Assembly: GCF_000383615.1 (NCBI RefSeq)
Contig: NZ_KB911626.1
Location: 1 to 52,256, forward strand
From: Streptomyces canus 299MFChir4.1
GTDB lineage: Bacteria > Actinomycetota > Actinomycetes > Streptomycetales > Streptomycetaceae
DNA: 52,256 bases
Reading direction: 5' to 3'
This document shows positions 43,070-51,961 of the stretch, in pieces. The notes under the pieces were generated by a model. It worked only from the letters and a program-made list of their open reading frames with translations. It ran no database searches and was not told where the DNA came from. A program made the translations under genes and the position numbers. Every line of letters begins with the position of its first letter. Position 1 is the first letter of the stretch.

Positions 43070-44431
43070 ATGTACACCCGCTTCCCCGCCTCATCACCAG
43101 CACCCGCACCCGGTGCGGCATCCGCTCTCACCCGTCGTCGGCTGCTGCGCCACGGCACGGCCGCCGCAGGTGCGCTGCTCGCGGCCGGTCCGCTGTCCGG
43201 CTGCGCCTCACCGGCCGCCGCCGACCCCTCCGCGCTGAGCGTCTGGGACCTGTTCCAGGGCGGCGACGGCACGCTCATGGACGACATGATCAAGGCCGTC
43301 TCCAAGGGCCCGCAGGGCTTCGATGTCAAGCGCACGATCCTCGACTGGGGACCGTCGTACTACACCAAGCTGGCCATGTCGGCCGCCGGCGGCCGAGCCT
43401 CCGACGTGGCGATCATGCACCTGTCCCGGCTGGCCGGATATGCGCCCGCCGGCCTCGTGGATCCCATCGACCTGGACGTGCTCGCCGGATTCGGGGTCTC
43501 CGAGAAGGACTTCACACGGGCCGTGTGGGCGCGGACGCAGCACGACAAGACGGTCTACGCCGTTCCGCTCGATGTCCATCCCTTCATCGTGTTCTACGAC
43601 AAGGAGGCCGCCGACAAGGCGGGCCTCCTGGACTCCTCGGGTGAGCTTGCCCCGATGGGTTCCCCGGAGGCTCTGATCGACGCCGGCAAGGCGCTCGCCA
43701 AGGCGACCGGTCAGAAGGGCATCCTGTTCGGCCACGTCACCGACCCATCGCAGAGCTGGCGGCTGTTCGCCGCGCTCTATGCGCAGACCGGCGCCTCCTT
43801 CACTCTGCCGGACGGCGGCCCGCCGCAGATCGACATCGACGCCGCCGTCCGCGTGGTCACCTTCATGCAGCAGCTGTTCGACGGCCGCACCAACCCCAAC
43901 AACCTGGACTACTACGGCGCCGTAGCCAACTTCATCGGCGGCCGCGCCGGCATGGTCATGCTCGGGGAGTGGGAACTGCCGGCGCTGAAGAAGTCCGGCA
44001 TCCCGCTCGGCGCCGCGCCGTTCCCGCAGGTCTTCGACAAGCCGGCCGTCTACACCGACAGCCACAGCTTCGTCCTGCCGCATCAGGACAACCCGGACCC
44101 GGCGAGGCGCCGCGAGGCCCACCGGTACATCGCGGAGATCATCAAGCAGAGTCTCACCTGGGCGAGCGCCGGTCATATCCCCGCCTACCAGCCCGTCATC
44201 GCGGAGCCGGCGTACGCCGCCCTCGACCCGCAGTCCTCCTACGCCAAGGCGGCAGAGGTGGCGGTCCTCGACCCGCCGAACTGGTTCGCCGGGGCCGGTT
44301 CCAACTTCCAGAGCCGGATGTGCCAGCCGCTCCAGTCGGCGCTGCTGCGCAACACGTCCGCCGAGAAGGCGGTGCGCCAGATGGTCCGCGAGGCGGACAC
44401 GCTGCTCCGGCAGCCCAACCCGGTGGCCTGA
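43070..44431 (+). CDS. Extracellular solute-binding lipoprotein, CUT1 family
   Basis: 453 aa. The N-terminus has a twin-arginine-like TRRRLLRHGTAAAGALLAAG and lipobox LSGC, suggesting a Tat-exported lipoprotein. The mature part is a SBP_bac_1 fold: LSVWDLFQGGDGTLMDDMIK, DVAIMHLSRLAGYAPAGLVD, YAVPLDVHPFIVFYDKEAAD and GRAGMVMLGEWELPALKKSG. Family members bind oligosaccharides. ATG at 43070 with ggaagg 6 nt upstream. First gene of an operon with two permeases and a cytoplasmic GH2 enzyme. No ATPase gene is present, as usual in Streptomyces where MsiK energises many CUT1 systems. Confidence 0.9.
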   Translation: MYTRFPASSPAPAPGAASALTRRRLLRHGTAAAGALLAAGPLSGCASPAAADPSALSVWDLFQGGDGTLMDDMIKAVSKGPQGFDVKRTILDWGPSYYTKLAMSAAGGRASDVAIMHLSRLAGYAPAGLVDPIDLDVLAGFGVSEKDFTRAVWARTQHDKTVYAVPLDVHPFIVFYDKEAADKAGLLDSSGELAPMGSPEALIDAGKALAKATGQKGILFGHVTDPSQSWRLFAALYAQTGASFTLPDGGPPQIDIDAAVRVVTFMQQLFDGRTNPNNLDYYGAVANFIGGRAGMVMLGEWELPALKKSGIPLGAAPFPQVFDKPAVYTDSHSFVLPHQDNPDPARRREAHRYIAEIIKQSLTWASAGHIPAYQPVIAEPAYAALDPQSSYAKAAEVAVLDPPNWFAGAGSNFQSRMCQPLQSALLRNTSAEKAVRQMVREADTLLRQPNPVA

Positions 44432-44452
44432 CGAGCAGAAGGAGTGAGCCAC

Positions 44453-45403
44453 GTGACCACTACAGCACCCCCCGGCGCCGAGGCTGTGACCGGCCCGGCC
44501 GCCGGCCGCCCCCACGGCCTCGGCCGCAAGGGACTGAGCGGCATCCGGGCCGCCAAGGGCCCCGGCCTCGTCTTCGTCCTGCCGTTCATGCTCGTCTTCG
44601 CCCTGTTCCTGGTGTGGCCCATCGTGCACGGGCTCTGGTTGAGCTTCACCGACAGCTCACTGGCCCTGCGCGCCACGACCTTCGTCGGCTTCGACAACTA
44701 CGCCGAGGCGTTCGGCGACGCGGACGTCTGGACCAGCCTCGGCAACACGGTCGTCTTCACCGCCATCTCCAGCATCCCGCTGGTGCTGATCGCCCTGGCG
44801 ATGGCCCTGCTGGTGCACAGCGGCCTCGCCGGACAGTGGGTGTGGCGGCTGGCCTTCTTCGCCCCCTACCTGCTGCCCGTGACCGTCGTGACCTCGATCT
44901 GGATGTGGCTCTACCAGCCCGACCTCGGATTGGCCAACCAGTTCCTCGACACCCTCGGCATCGGGCCCGTCGGCTGGCTCTCCGACGAATCCGTCGCGAA
45001 GTGGGCGATCGCCGCTCTCACCGTCTGGTGGACGGTCGGTTTCAACTTCCTGCTGTACCTGGCCGCGCTCCAGTCCCTGCCGCAGACCTACTACGAGGCC
45101 GCCGCCCTCGACGGCGCCGGTGCCTGGCGTCGCCTGTGGTCCATCACCCTGCCGCAGCTGCGCCGCACCACCGCCCTGGTCGCGATGCTCCAGGTCCTCG
45201 CCTCGCTGAAGGTGTTCGACCAGATCTACATCCTCACCAAGGGCGGCCCCAACGGCACGACCCGCCCGGTCCTGGAATACGTCTACGACGTCGGGTTCAC
45301 CGGCTACCGGCTCGGTTACGCCTCCGCCGTCTCCTACCTGTTCTTCGCCTTCATCGTCGTCGTCTCGCTCCTGCAACTGCGTCTCTTCCGCCAGGAGGGC
45401 TGA
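44453..45403 (+). CDS. CUT1 sugar ABC transporter permease, MalF-type
   Basis: 316-aa permease with six predicted membrane segments after a ~40-residue hydrophilic start. GPGLVFVLPFMLVFALFLVW and PIVHGLWLSFTDSS form the first helix region. The EAA loop EAAALDGAGAWRRLWSITLP contacts the ATPase, and VFDQIYILTKGGPNGTTRPV is the usual late motif. The GTG at 44453 has aaggag 8 nt upstream, better placed than the GTG at 44444. It begins 21 bp after the binding-protein stop. Confidence 0.92.
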   Translation: MTTTAPPGAEAVTGPAAGRPHGLGRKGLSGIRAAKGPGLVFVLPFMLVFALFLVWPIVHGLWLSFTDSSLALRATTFVGFDNYAEAFGDADVWTSLGNTVVFTAISSIPLVLIALAMALLVHSGLAGQWVWRLAFFAPYLLPVTVVTSIWMWLYQPDLGLANQFLDTLGIGPVGWLSDESVAKWAIAALTVWWTVGFNFLLYLAALQSLPQTYYEAAALDGAGAWRRLWSITLPQLRRTTALVAMLQVLASLKVFDQIYILTKGGPNGTTRPVLEYVYDVGFTGYRLGYASAVSYLFFAFIVVVSLLQLRLFRQEG

Positions 45404-45405
45404 CC

Positions 45406-46305
45406 GTGTCCGCCACCGCTACGCCCCTTCGCCCGCTGCGCCGTCCGCCCCGGGCAGCCGCCGAATCCTCCCTCTTCCTCGGACACGGCCGACTGCCGCG
45501 CGTCCTGGTCGGCATCGCCCTGGTCGTCCTGACGATCGTCTGGCTGCTGCCGTTCGTCTGGGCCATCGCCACCTCGCTGCAGAGCGCGCAGGACGCGGCC
45601 TCGCCCGGTCTGTCCCCGATCAAAGGCGCCCTCACGACGGGGGCGTACGAGCAGATCCTCGAACGCGGGAACATCACCCGCTGGGCCCTCAACAGCTTCC
45701 TGATAGCCGGGCTTGTCACGCTGATCACCGTCGCGGTCTCCACCCTCGCCGCATACGGCTTCTCACGCGGCACGTTCCGCGGCCGCCGGGTCCTGCTCGC
45801 GGTGACCGTCGCCTCGATCCTCGTCCCGCCGCAGCTGCTCATCGTCCCGCTCTTCAAGCAGATGCTGCTCTTCCACCTCGTGGACACCTACGCGGCGGTC
45901 GTCCTGCCGCAGGTCGTCGCGCCCATGATGGTCTTCATCCTCAAGCGCTTCTTCGACGCCATCCCACGGGAACTGGAGGACGCGGCCCGGATTGACGGGG
46001 CCTCCGAGTTCCGGGTCTTCCTGTCCATCGTGCTGCCGCTGTCGCGCCCGATCGTCTCCGCCGTGGCGATCTTCGTCTTCATCGGGGCCTGGAACAACTT
46101 CCTGTGGCCGTTCATCGTCACCAACGACGCGGACCTGATGACCCTTCCCGTCGGCCTGGCCACCGTCAAGGACGTCTACGGCATCGAGTACGCCCAGTCC
46201 ATGGCGTCGGCGCTGCTCGCGGCCCTCCCCCTGATCGTGGTCTACCTCTTTTTCCAGCGTCGCATCGTCAACTCCGTGGCCACCACCGGCCTCGGCGGCT
46301 CCTGA
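45406..46305 (+). CDS. CUT1 sugar ABC transporter permease, MalG-type
   Basis: 299-aa second permease. Motifs: IVWLLPFVWAIATSLQSAQD, RWALNSFLIAGLVTLITVAV, LAAYGFSRGTFRGRR, the EAA loop ELEDAARIDGASEFRVFLSI, WNNFLWPFIV. The GTG start lies 2 bp after the preceding stop, with aggagg inside the end of the upstream gene, so translation is coupled. Forms the membrane channel with the MalF-type partner. Confidence 0.92.
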   Translation: MSATATPLRPLRRPPRAAAESSLFLGHGRLPRVLVGIALVVLTIVWLLPFVWAIATSLQSAQDAASPGLSPIKGALTTGAYEQILERGNITRWALNSFLIAGLVTLITVAVSTLAAYGFSRGTFRGRRVLLAVTVASILVPPQLLIVPLFKQMLLFHLVDTYAAVVLPQVVAPMMVFILKRFFDAIPRELEDAARIDGASEFRVFLSIVLPLSRPIVSAVAIFVFIGAWNNFLWPFIVTNDADLMTLPVGLATVKDVYGIEYAQSMASALLAALPLIVVYLFFQRRIVNSVATTGLGGS

Positions 46306-46329
46306 CCGCATCCCCTCGCCGCACCCACA

Positions 46330-46352
46330 GGCTGGCGGTATCTCCGCCGGCC
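46330..46352 (+). terminator. Intercistronic hairpin before the cytoplasmic GH2 gene
   Basis: ggctggcgg/ccgccggcc imperfect stem (one mismatch) with a 5-nt loop in the 67-bp gap. A weak structure, more likely a message processing site than a full terminator. Confidence 0.35.
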
Positions 46353-46372
46353 TCTGATCGACTGGAGCATGT

Positions 46373-48190
46373 GTGCCCACTCACTCCGTACCGCGCCCGG
46401 AGTACCCGCGACCGCAGTTCGTGCGCCGCGACTGGCTCAACCTGAACGGCGCCTGGCAGTTCGAGACCGACCGAGGGGACAGCGGGCTGGAACGCGGCCT
46501 GCTCGGCCGTGAACTGCGCGACGAGATCCTCGTACCCTTCCCGCCCGAGTCCGAGCTCTCCGGCATCGGCGACACCGACTTCCTGGAGGCCGTCTGGTAC
46601 CGGCGTGCCGTCACCCTGCCCGCCGAATGGGCCGGCCGCCGAGTGCTGCTGCACTTCGGAGCCGTCGACTACGACACCACCGTATGGGCCGACGGGAAGG
46701 AGGTCGCCCGGCACCGCGGCGGCTTCACCCCCTTCACCGCCGACCTCGGTGACATCGCGGGCAGCGGCGAGGACGTCGTCATCACCGTCCGGGCCCGCGA
46801 CCCCAAGTCCGGCCCCCACGCCCGTGGCAAGCAGGCCATCCAGTACGCCAACCACGCCGCGAACTACACACGCGTCACCGGCATCTGGCAGACCGTCTGG
46901 CTGGAGCCCGTCCCCGAGACCCACCTGCGGCGCCCGCGCATCACCCCCGACCTCGCCGGCTCCGCCTTCCACCTGGAACTCCCGCTGTCCGGCAACCGCC
47001 CCGGCCACCGGGTACGCGCGGTCCTCAGCGACGCCGGCGGCGAGGTGAGCCGTGCCGAGGCACGCGCCGACCTGGACCTGGCCCCGCGCCTGCACCTGCC
47101 CGTTGCCCATGACCGGCGCCGTGAGTGGAGCCCGCAGGACCCGCACCTGTACGACCTACGGGTGGAACTCCTCGACGCGTCCGGCGAGGTGGTCGACAGC
47201 GCGGACAGCTACGCCGGTCTGCGCGCCGTGGGCCTGCGCGGCAAGGCGGTCCTCCTCAACGGCCGCCCGGTCTTCCAGCGCCTGGTCCTGGACCAGGGCT
47301 GGTACCCGGACGGGTTGATGACCGCACCCACCGACGAGGCCCTGGTGGGGGACATCGAACTGGGCATGGCGGCCGGCTTCAACGGCGCCCGGCTCCACCA
47401 GAAGGTCTTCGAGGAGCGCTTCCTCTACCACGCCGACCGGCTGGGCTACCTGGTCTGGGGCGAGTTCGGCGACTGGGGCTGCGAGGTCGGCGGCTCCTCG
47501 GGCGACAACCAGCAGCCCGACGCCTCGTACGTCGCCCAGTGGCTCGAAGCCGTCGAACGCGACTACTCCCACCCCTCGATCATCGGCTGGTGCCCGCTGA
47601 ACGAGACGTACCAGAAACTCCACGACCGCATCACCCAGCTTGACGCGGTGACCCGCGCGATGTTCCTGGCCACGAAGGCGATGGACACCAGCCGCCCGGT
47701 GATCGACGCCTCCGGCTACGCCCACCGCGTCGACGAAACTGACATCTACGACTCCCACCACTACGAACAGGACCCCGAGACCTTCCGCGAGCTGATGTCG
47801 GGTCTGGCGAAGGACGTCCCGTTCGCCAACACCCACGAGAGCGGCGCCGCCTACTCGGTCCCCTACCGCGGGCAGCCGTACTTCGTCAGCGAGTTCGGCG
47901 GCATCTGGTGGGACCCCGAGGCAGCCGCCGCGGACTCCGGCGAGGACCGCAAGGAGTCCTGGGGCTACGGTGAGCGGATCCGCACCGAGGAGGAGTTCCA
48001 CGCCCGCTTCGCGGGCCTGACCGGCGTACTCCTCGACGACCGCAACATGTTCGGCTACTGCTACACCCAGCTGACCGACGTCTTCCAGGAACGCAACGGC
48101 ATCTACCGCTTCGACCGCAGCACCAAGCTCGACGTCGACCGTGTCCGGACCGCACAGCTGCGCCCGGCGGCGATCGAGGAGACGGACTGA
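46373..48190 (+). CDS. Cytoplasmic GH2-family glycosidase
   Basis: 605 aa, no signal peptide. Sugar-binding domain PRPEYPRPQFVRRDWLNLNG with FGAVDYDTTVWADGKEVARH and VTGIWQTVWLEPV. Central Ig-like domain, then the TIM barrel with acid/base Glu411 (CPLNETYQ) and nucleophile Glu507 (FVSEFGGIWW). It shares the PEYPRPQ-x-x-R-x-W-x-NLNG signature with the two secreted GH2 enzymes of the region, so all three belong to one GH2 subgroup. GTG at 46373 with ggag 5 nt upstream. Last gene of the CUT1 operon: it should hydrolyse the imported oligosaccharide inside the cell. The exact linkage is undetermined. Confidence 0.9.
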   Translation: MPTHSVPRPEYPRPQFVRRDWLNLNGAWQFETDRGDSGLERGLLGRELRDEILVPFPPESELSGIGDTDFLEAVWYRRAVTLPAEWAGRRVLLHFGAVDYDTTVWADGKEVARHRGGFTPFTADLGDIAGSGEDVVITVRARDPKSGPHARGKQAIQYANHAANYTRVTGIWQTVWLEPVPETHLRRPRITPDLAGSAFHLELPLSGNRPGHRVRAVLSDAGGEVSRAEARADLDLAPRLHLPVAHDRRREWSPQDPHLYDLRVELLDASGEVVDSADSYAGLRAVGLRGKAVLLNGRPVFQRLVLDQGWYPDGLMTAPTDEALVGDIELGMAAGFNGARLHQKVFEERFLYHADRLGYLVWGEFGDWGCEVGGSSGDNQQPDASYVAQWLEAVERDYSHPSIIGWCPLNETYQKLHDRITQLDAVTRAMFLATKAMDTSRPVIDASGYAHRVDETDIYDSHHYEQDPETFRELMSGLAKDVPFANTHESGAAYSVPYRGQPYFVSEFGGIWWDPEAAAADSGEDRKESWGYGERIRTEEEFHARFAGLTGVLLDDRNMFGYCYTQLTDVFQERNGIYRFDRSTKLDVDRVRTAQLRPAAIEETD

Positions 48191-48222
48191 CCGCCGCTTG
48201 CGTCACCCACGTCCCTAGGGGA

Positions 48223-48251
48223 GGCGGGCCCCTGCCCCGAGAGGGCCCGCC
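48223..48251 (+). terminator. Terminator of the CUT1-GH2 operon
   Basis: Perfect 9-bp stem ggcgggccc/gggcccgcc with an 11-nt loop, 32 bp after the GH2 stop. Confidence 0.65.
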
Positions 48252-48469
48252 CGTGGTCAAGGCGCCGGTCGCCGGAGTGGTCGTAGCACCCGCGGGAGGC
48301 GGCCGGCGCGTGGACGCCGACGCCCCCTGCCGCTCCAACCGGACATCGCGGTGTCATGACGCGGCGTGTCCCGTCCGGCGCCGAAGGGCACCGTGGGCGG
48401 CGCGACGGCGAGGCCTCGGGGCCGCAGGCCGCCATGGCGCCCCCACTGACACGCGGGGAACCGGTGTTC

Positions 48470-48640
48470 CATACGGCGGCCGGGCATGCGGTGAGGAATC
48501 GCAGCACCGCGGGCAGAACGGCGAAGTGGTCGTGAGCCGGGTCGGGGACTGTGTCGAGGCGTGCGTCGATGCCGTGCTCACACCAGTTCGCCCGCAGCGC
48601 GCGGATGCGCTCGATGCGGTTGCCGCCCGCCGGGGCGGGA
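48470..48640 (-). pseudogene. Possible secretory-lipase C-terminal remnant
   Basis: The minus strand reads GNRIERIRALRANWCEHGID, ARLDTVPDPAHDHFAVLPAV, LRFLTACPAA. This recalls the C-terminal part of actinobacterial secretory lipases (…WC--G-----T-P---H…AL-FL…), where the His would be catalytic. No Ser or Asp domain is present. The rest of 48252-48951 shows no supported gene. Confidence 0.3.
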
Positions 48641-48951
48641 CCGTGCGGCAACGACCACTTGGGCCCCGGCTCCCGCTTCTGTCTCGCTGGGCGATGGCCG
48701 CGCCGATGTGACCAGTACCGCCAAGTTCGCCAGCGAGCACGACTGGGCCTGTTACAAGACCCAGTCCCGCTCCTGACCGACCGGTGGCTCTCCTGGGCGA
48801 CCGGGAGACCACCCCCCCCATGTCCCGGTCGGGAAGCCGGTGACCGGGCAGTCACTCGGCGACGCTGCTTCAACGCGAGTCCGCGAGCGATGTGCTGGAC
48901 TCATAGGATCCTGCAGCAGGTTGGGCTGTGATTCTGTGATCGGAGTACCTG

Positions 48952-49932
48952 ATGAGTAGTAAGCCGTGGCAACTGCTCGTACTGGCGCCGCTCGGTGCCG
49001 AGCGAGTTCATGAGACCTTTGGGGCACTGGATGCCGAGATCGTGCTGCCGGCCAGCCGGGATCGAGAGGGGTTGCACACAGCGCTGGCCGAGGCGGAGCT
49101 GGTGGTCGCCGACTTCACTTTCACACTCGCCATCGACGCCGATGCCGTGGCCGCGGCTCCGAATCTGGCGTTCGTGCAGATGCCGGGTGTAGGCACCGAA
49201 TCCTTCGACCTGCAAGCGCTGACTGCCGCGGGCGTCCCCCTGGCCAACACCGCTGGAGCGAACACGCAATCAGTTGCGGAGTGGGCGCTGGCGGCTGCCT
49301 TCGATCTGTCGCGCGGCATCACGTGGGCGGACCGCCAGGTACGTTCGGGCGCTTGGCCGCAGCTGGAGGCCGCGGCACGTGGTGCGAACATGCTGAGCGA
49401 ACGTCGCGTGGGAATCCTCGGCATGGGCGCGATCGGAACAGAAGCCGCGCGTCTGTTTGAGGCGGTCGGCTGCTCGGTGTCGTACTGGTCCCGTCGTCGT
49501 CGCACGACAGGGGTCTACAAAGAGATCGACGAACTGCTGGCGACCTCGGATGTCCTTGTCGTCTGTCTTCCGCTCACCCCGGACACGCGCGGGATGCTGC
49601 ACTCGCAGCGACTTGCGCTCCTGCCGCAGGGCGCCTTGCTGGTGAACGTCGCACGCGGTGGTATCGCGCCGGACGAGGCGATCTTGGAGGCACTGGAGAG
49701 CGGGAGGATGGCCGGGGCGGCTCTCGATGTGTTTGAGCAGGAGCCCCTCCCAGCCGATCATCCGCTGCGGCGTCACGAAGCCGTCGTTCTGTCGCCGCAC
49801 ACAGCAGGCGCGACTCGCAGGGCGCAACGCAACATGTTGACGGCGGTGGTCGACAACATCAAGGCCGCTATGGAGGGCCGGCCGGTGGCCAATGTCGTCA
49901 ACGACGCCGACGCTCTTGTGCGACGACGCTAG
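48952..49932 (+). CDS. D-isomer-specific 2-hydroxyacid dehydrogenase
   Basis: 326-aa NAD-dependent oxidoreductase. The nucleotide-binding motif RRVGILGMGAIGTEAARLFE follows a split catalytic domain. The active-site triad is Arg in VNVARGGIAPDEAI, Glu in FEQEPLPADHP and His in LSPHTAGATRRA. The substrate-facing N-terminal loop is LAFVQMPGVGTESFDLQALT. It reduces 2-oxoacids to D-2-hydroxyacids or the reverse; substrate unknown (glyoxylate/hydroxypyruvate reductase-like in general form). ATG at 48952 with ggag 7 nt upstream. Isolated between the GH2 operon terminator and IS debris. Confidence 0.9.
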   Translation: MSSKPWQLLVLAPLGAERVHETFGALDAEIVLPASRDREGLHTALAEAELVVADFTFTLAIDADAVAAAPNLAFVQMPGVGTESFDLQALTAAGVPLANTAGANTQSVAEWALAAAFDLSRGITWADRQVRSGAWPQLEAAARGANMLSERRVGILGMGAIGTEAARLFEAVGCSVSYWSRRRRTTGVYKEIDELLATSDVLVVCLPLTPDTRGMLHSQRLALLPQGALLVNVARGGIAPDEAILEALESGRMAGAALDVFEQEPLPADHPLRRHEAVVLSPHTAGATRRAQRNMLTAVVDNIKAAMEGRPVANVVNDADALVRRR

Positions 49933-49944
49933 TCTTCTGAGTCA

Positions 49945-50091
49945 GGAGTTCCGTCGGACGAGGAACGGGCTGCGCTGGAGGGGTGGGTGCGGCGCCGTTC
50001 CACCCCGCAGGCGTGGGTTCTGCGGTGTCGAATCATTCTGGCCTGCGCGACCGGCTCGTCGAACAAGGACGTGGCCGCGCAGGTGGGTTCG
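49945..50091 (+). pseudogene. IS630-family transposase N-terminal remnant
   Basis: GVPSDEERAALEGWVRRRST, PQAWVLRCRIILACATGSSN and KDVAAQVGS match the N-terminal HTH of IS630-type transposases (L-SDEER--LE-W-RRR…ALR-RIVL-CA-G-SN--VAA-LG). The frame then turns to non-transposase sequence. It begins right after the dehydrogenase stop. Confidence 0.7.
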
Positions 50092-50149
50092 ACACCGTTT
50101 TCGGGAGACGGGAGTAGTGGACTCAACCTGGACCATTACAATTCCCGCC

Positions 50150-50698
50150 TCACCGGCGCAATTCCTTCTTGTAAAGAATAAAATCGCAGGGTACTGCAAG
50201 GAGCGGAGCGAGATGCGGGTACTTGTCTTCGAGGGAACCCCGACCGACAATTTCGTATCCGTCCCGCTCGTTCCATGATGCCATGAAGTCCTTGGATTCG
50301 ACCCTCAAATCCCTGGGAGTCAGCAACTCGATCTGAAGTGCAGAAATTCCGCGCGATTTGAGGAGTTCAAAAACAAACTGCCGAATCTGTCGGCCGATGC
50401 CTTGATTGCGCATCTCCGGGTGGGACACCAGCATGCCAGTCTCAGCCGTGTCCGCGTCCAGGACGGCGACATGTATGGACCCGACCACTCGCCCATCACA
50501 CCGCGCTACGACAACCTGTCCCTTCCCGGTGTACTTGGTGATCTCCTCCACGGTCGTGCGCGGGGTACCGGGTAGCCATATGTCGGCCTCTGCGCTGGCG
50601 TACACCCGGTTGATCAAGTCGGTGATCTCGGTCATCAAGGTTTCGTCTGAGTTCGCTTCGGGCGGAAGTACCTGAATGTCGAGAGGCGTAATACTCAT
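50150..50698 (-). CDS. GNAT-family N-acetyltransferase
   Basis: 182-aa acetyltransferase. Core strands KGQVVVARCDGRVVGSIHVA and ETGMLVSHPEMRNQGIGRQI, with motif A R-N-Q-G-I-G for acetyl-CoA, then FVFELLKSRGISALQIELLT and WNERDGYEIVGRGSLEDKYP. Its base composition is less GC-rich than its neighbours and it lies in IS debris, which suggests recent acquisition. ATG at 50696-50698 with cggag 7 nt upstream. Acceptor unknown. Confidence 0.88.
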   Translation of the reverse strand: MSITPLDIQVLPPEANSDETLMTEITDLINRVYASAEADIWLPGTPRTTVEEITKYTGKGQVVVARCDGRVVGSIHVAVLDADTAETGMLVSHPEMRNQGIGRQIRQFVFELLKSRGISALQIELLTPRDLRVESKDFMASWNERDGYEIVGRGSLEDKYPHLAPLLAVPCDFILYKKELRR

Positions 50699-50893
50699 GA
50701 GTTTACTCCGAGACTCGGGGGTCGCGCTGTGTAAGCAGCGTACCGATGACTCTGAGTCTGCAGGTCAAGCAGTAAGAAAACTTGCCGTTCTTTGTGATTT
50801 GTTAGTTCTGTGGGTGCAGGAGCTTCAGCGGTGTGAGGCTGTTGGTGTGTCAGTTCCTCGTCGGGACCCGTGCTTTCCGATGTGTCCGTTCCG

Positions 50894-51091
50894 CCCCTGA
50901 CACGACCCCAGTTGGCCGAGGCCCGTCGCATGCGGGCGGTGGAGTTGTTCGAGCAGGGACGTTCCACATCCGAGGTTGCAGGATGGTGGGGCTGCATCCC
51001 GAGAGCGTGCGCCGGTGGAAACGCTGATGGGAACTGGGCGGTGCTCCGGCACTGCGGCTGCGTCCGGCGACCGGTCGGCCGCCGAAGCTGA
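50894..51091 (+). pseudogene. IS630-type winged-HTH transposase N-terminal remnant
   Basis: PLTRPQLAEARRMRAVELFE and QGRSTSEVA, then in the next frame MVGLHPESVRRWKR, then in the third frame GAPALRLRPATGRPPKL. Together these spell the N-terminal HTH and linker of an IS630-type transposase with two frameshifts. Distinct in sequence from the remnant at 49945. Confidence 0.7.
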
Positions 51092-51098
51092 GGCATGG

Positions 51099-51212
51099 GA
51101 GTTGTCCGGCGCAAAGAAGGCCGTCGGCGAGACCACGGTCATCGCGGACGGCGGCAACCGGGGCACCGGCCTGGTCATGCCGCACCGCCGCGAGAAGGAC
51201 CAGACCGAACTG
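51099..51212 (+). pseudogene. IS5-group transposase internal remnant
   Basis: KKAVGETTVIADGGNRGTGL and VMPHRREKDQTEL correspond to the second-Asp region of a DDE transposase (…TTVIADGGYRGTGL-IPHRRE--QTELP-W…). It is cut off directly after TEL and lies immediately behind the IS630 remnant. Between 51213 and 51475 I see no supported gene. Confidence 0.65.
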
Positions 51213-51475
51213 AGGTTGGTGCGCCAGCACGCGGCGACCAGCAGAACCCGGTCCTCCAGTGTCAGGCTTCACGGCCTGCCCCTGTGCACCGGATCCGCAC
51301 CCTCACGTCGCAACGCGGCTATCAGCTTGCTGAACTGACGCGGGCTCAACCCGGTGAACGGGCTTATCCAGGACGGCTCCGACGCCGTGATCACACCAGC
51401 CACGGCGAGATCATTTCAGTTGCCGTCGCCCGTTCCTCAGGCCGATCCTGTGGGCTCGGTCAACGAGGAGGACAC

Positions 51476-51859
51476 GTGGGGCTCGTTCTGTTCCCGGGAG
51501 ACGACGACACCAGCAGCCCGGATGTGTCCTGGTCCTACACCGGCTTCGGAGTGTTCCGGCGGTGGCTGGCGCAGGCCGAGGGGTTCGAACTAGACGAGAT
51601 GGACGGCTTCGGTGGACAGCGCCCCTGGAACGACGTCTCCACCACCCTGGCACCACTCCTCAATCATCCCGACGACGACGGCCCCGACCTGACACCGATC
51701 CAGTGCGCCGCGATCCTGCCCCGCCTGCAAGAGATCGCCGACCAGCCGCAAGAGGGAAGCATCGACCCGCTCCTCCAACGGCACCTCGACGACGCCCGCC
51801 AGTTCGCGGTCGTCCTGCAGCTCTGCATCGAGAAGGACGTCGACCTCCTCATCGGCTGA
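51476..51859 (+). CDS. Small acidic conserved hypothetical protein
   Basis: 127 aa, acidic: VGLVLFPGDDDTSSPDVSWS, YTGFGVFRRWLAQAEGFELD, EMDGFGGQRPW, then LAPLLNHPDDDGPDLTPIQC and a helical C-terminus LQRHLDDARQFAVVLQLCIE. The composition is typical of a small folded cytoplasmic protein; similar proteins seem widespread in Streptomyces, without known function. GTG at 51476 with gaggagg 4-5 nt upstream, a strong initiation site, so it is probably intact despite the surrounding IS debris. An immunity or effector-binding role is possible but has no direct support. Confidence 0.7.
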   Translation: MGLVLFPGDDDTSSPDVSWSYTGFGVFRRWLAQAEGFELDEMDGFGGQRPWNDVSTTLAPLLNHPDDDGPDLTPIQCAAILPRLQEIADQPQEGSIDPLLQRHLDDARQFAVVLQLCIEKDVDLLIG

Positions 51860-51912
51860 CGTCGGCCGACGGCACCGGCTCACTGGGACCAGCAGTTTCG
51901 CGACAGGACTTA

Positions 51913-51932
51913 GACCTTGTCTCATGTGGTGA
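51913..51932 (+). repeat. Left terminal inverted repeat of the right-edge IS5 element
   Basis: gaccttgtctcatgtggtga. Its last 14 bases match the reverse complement of the repeat at 323-342. It is preceded by TTA (51910-51912), matching the TTA beyond the other copy. Confidence 0.75.
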
Positions 51933-51961
51933 TGGTGTGTGCTGCGGCATGATGTCTCTTC

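Noticed and set aside
41412..43121. 569-codon minus-strand open frame
   Set aside because: Arg/Pro-rich shadow of LacI regulator 3 in another frame.
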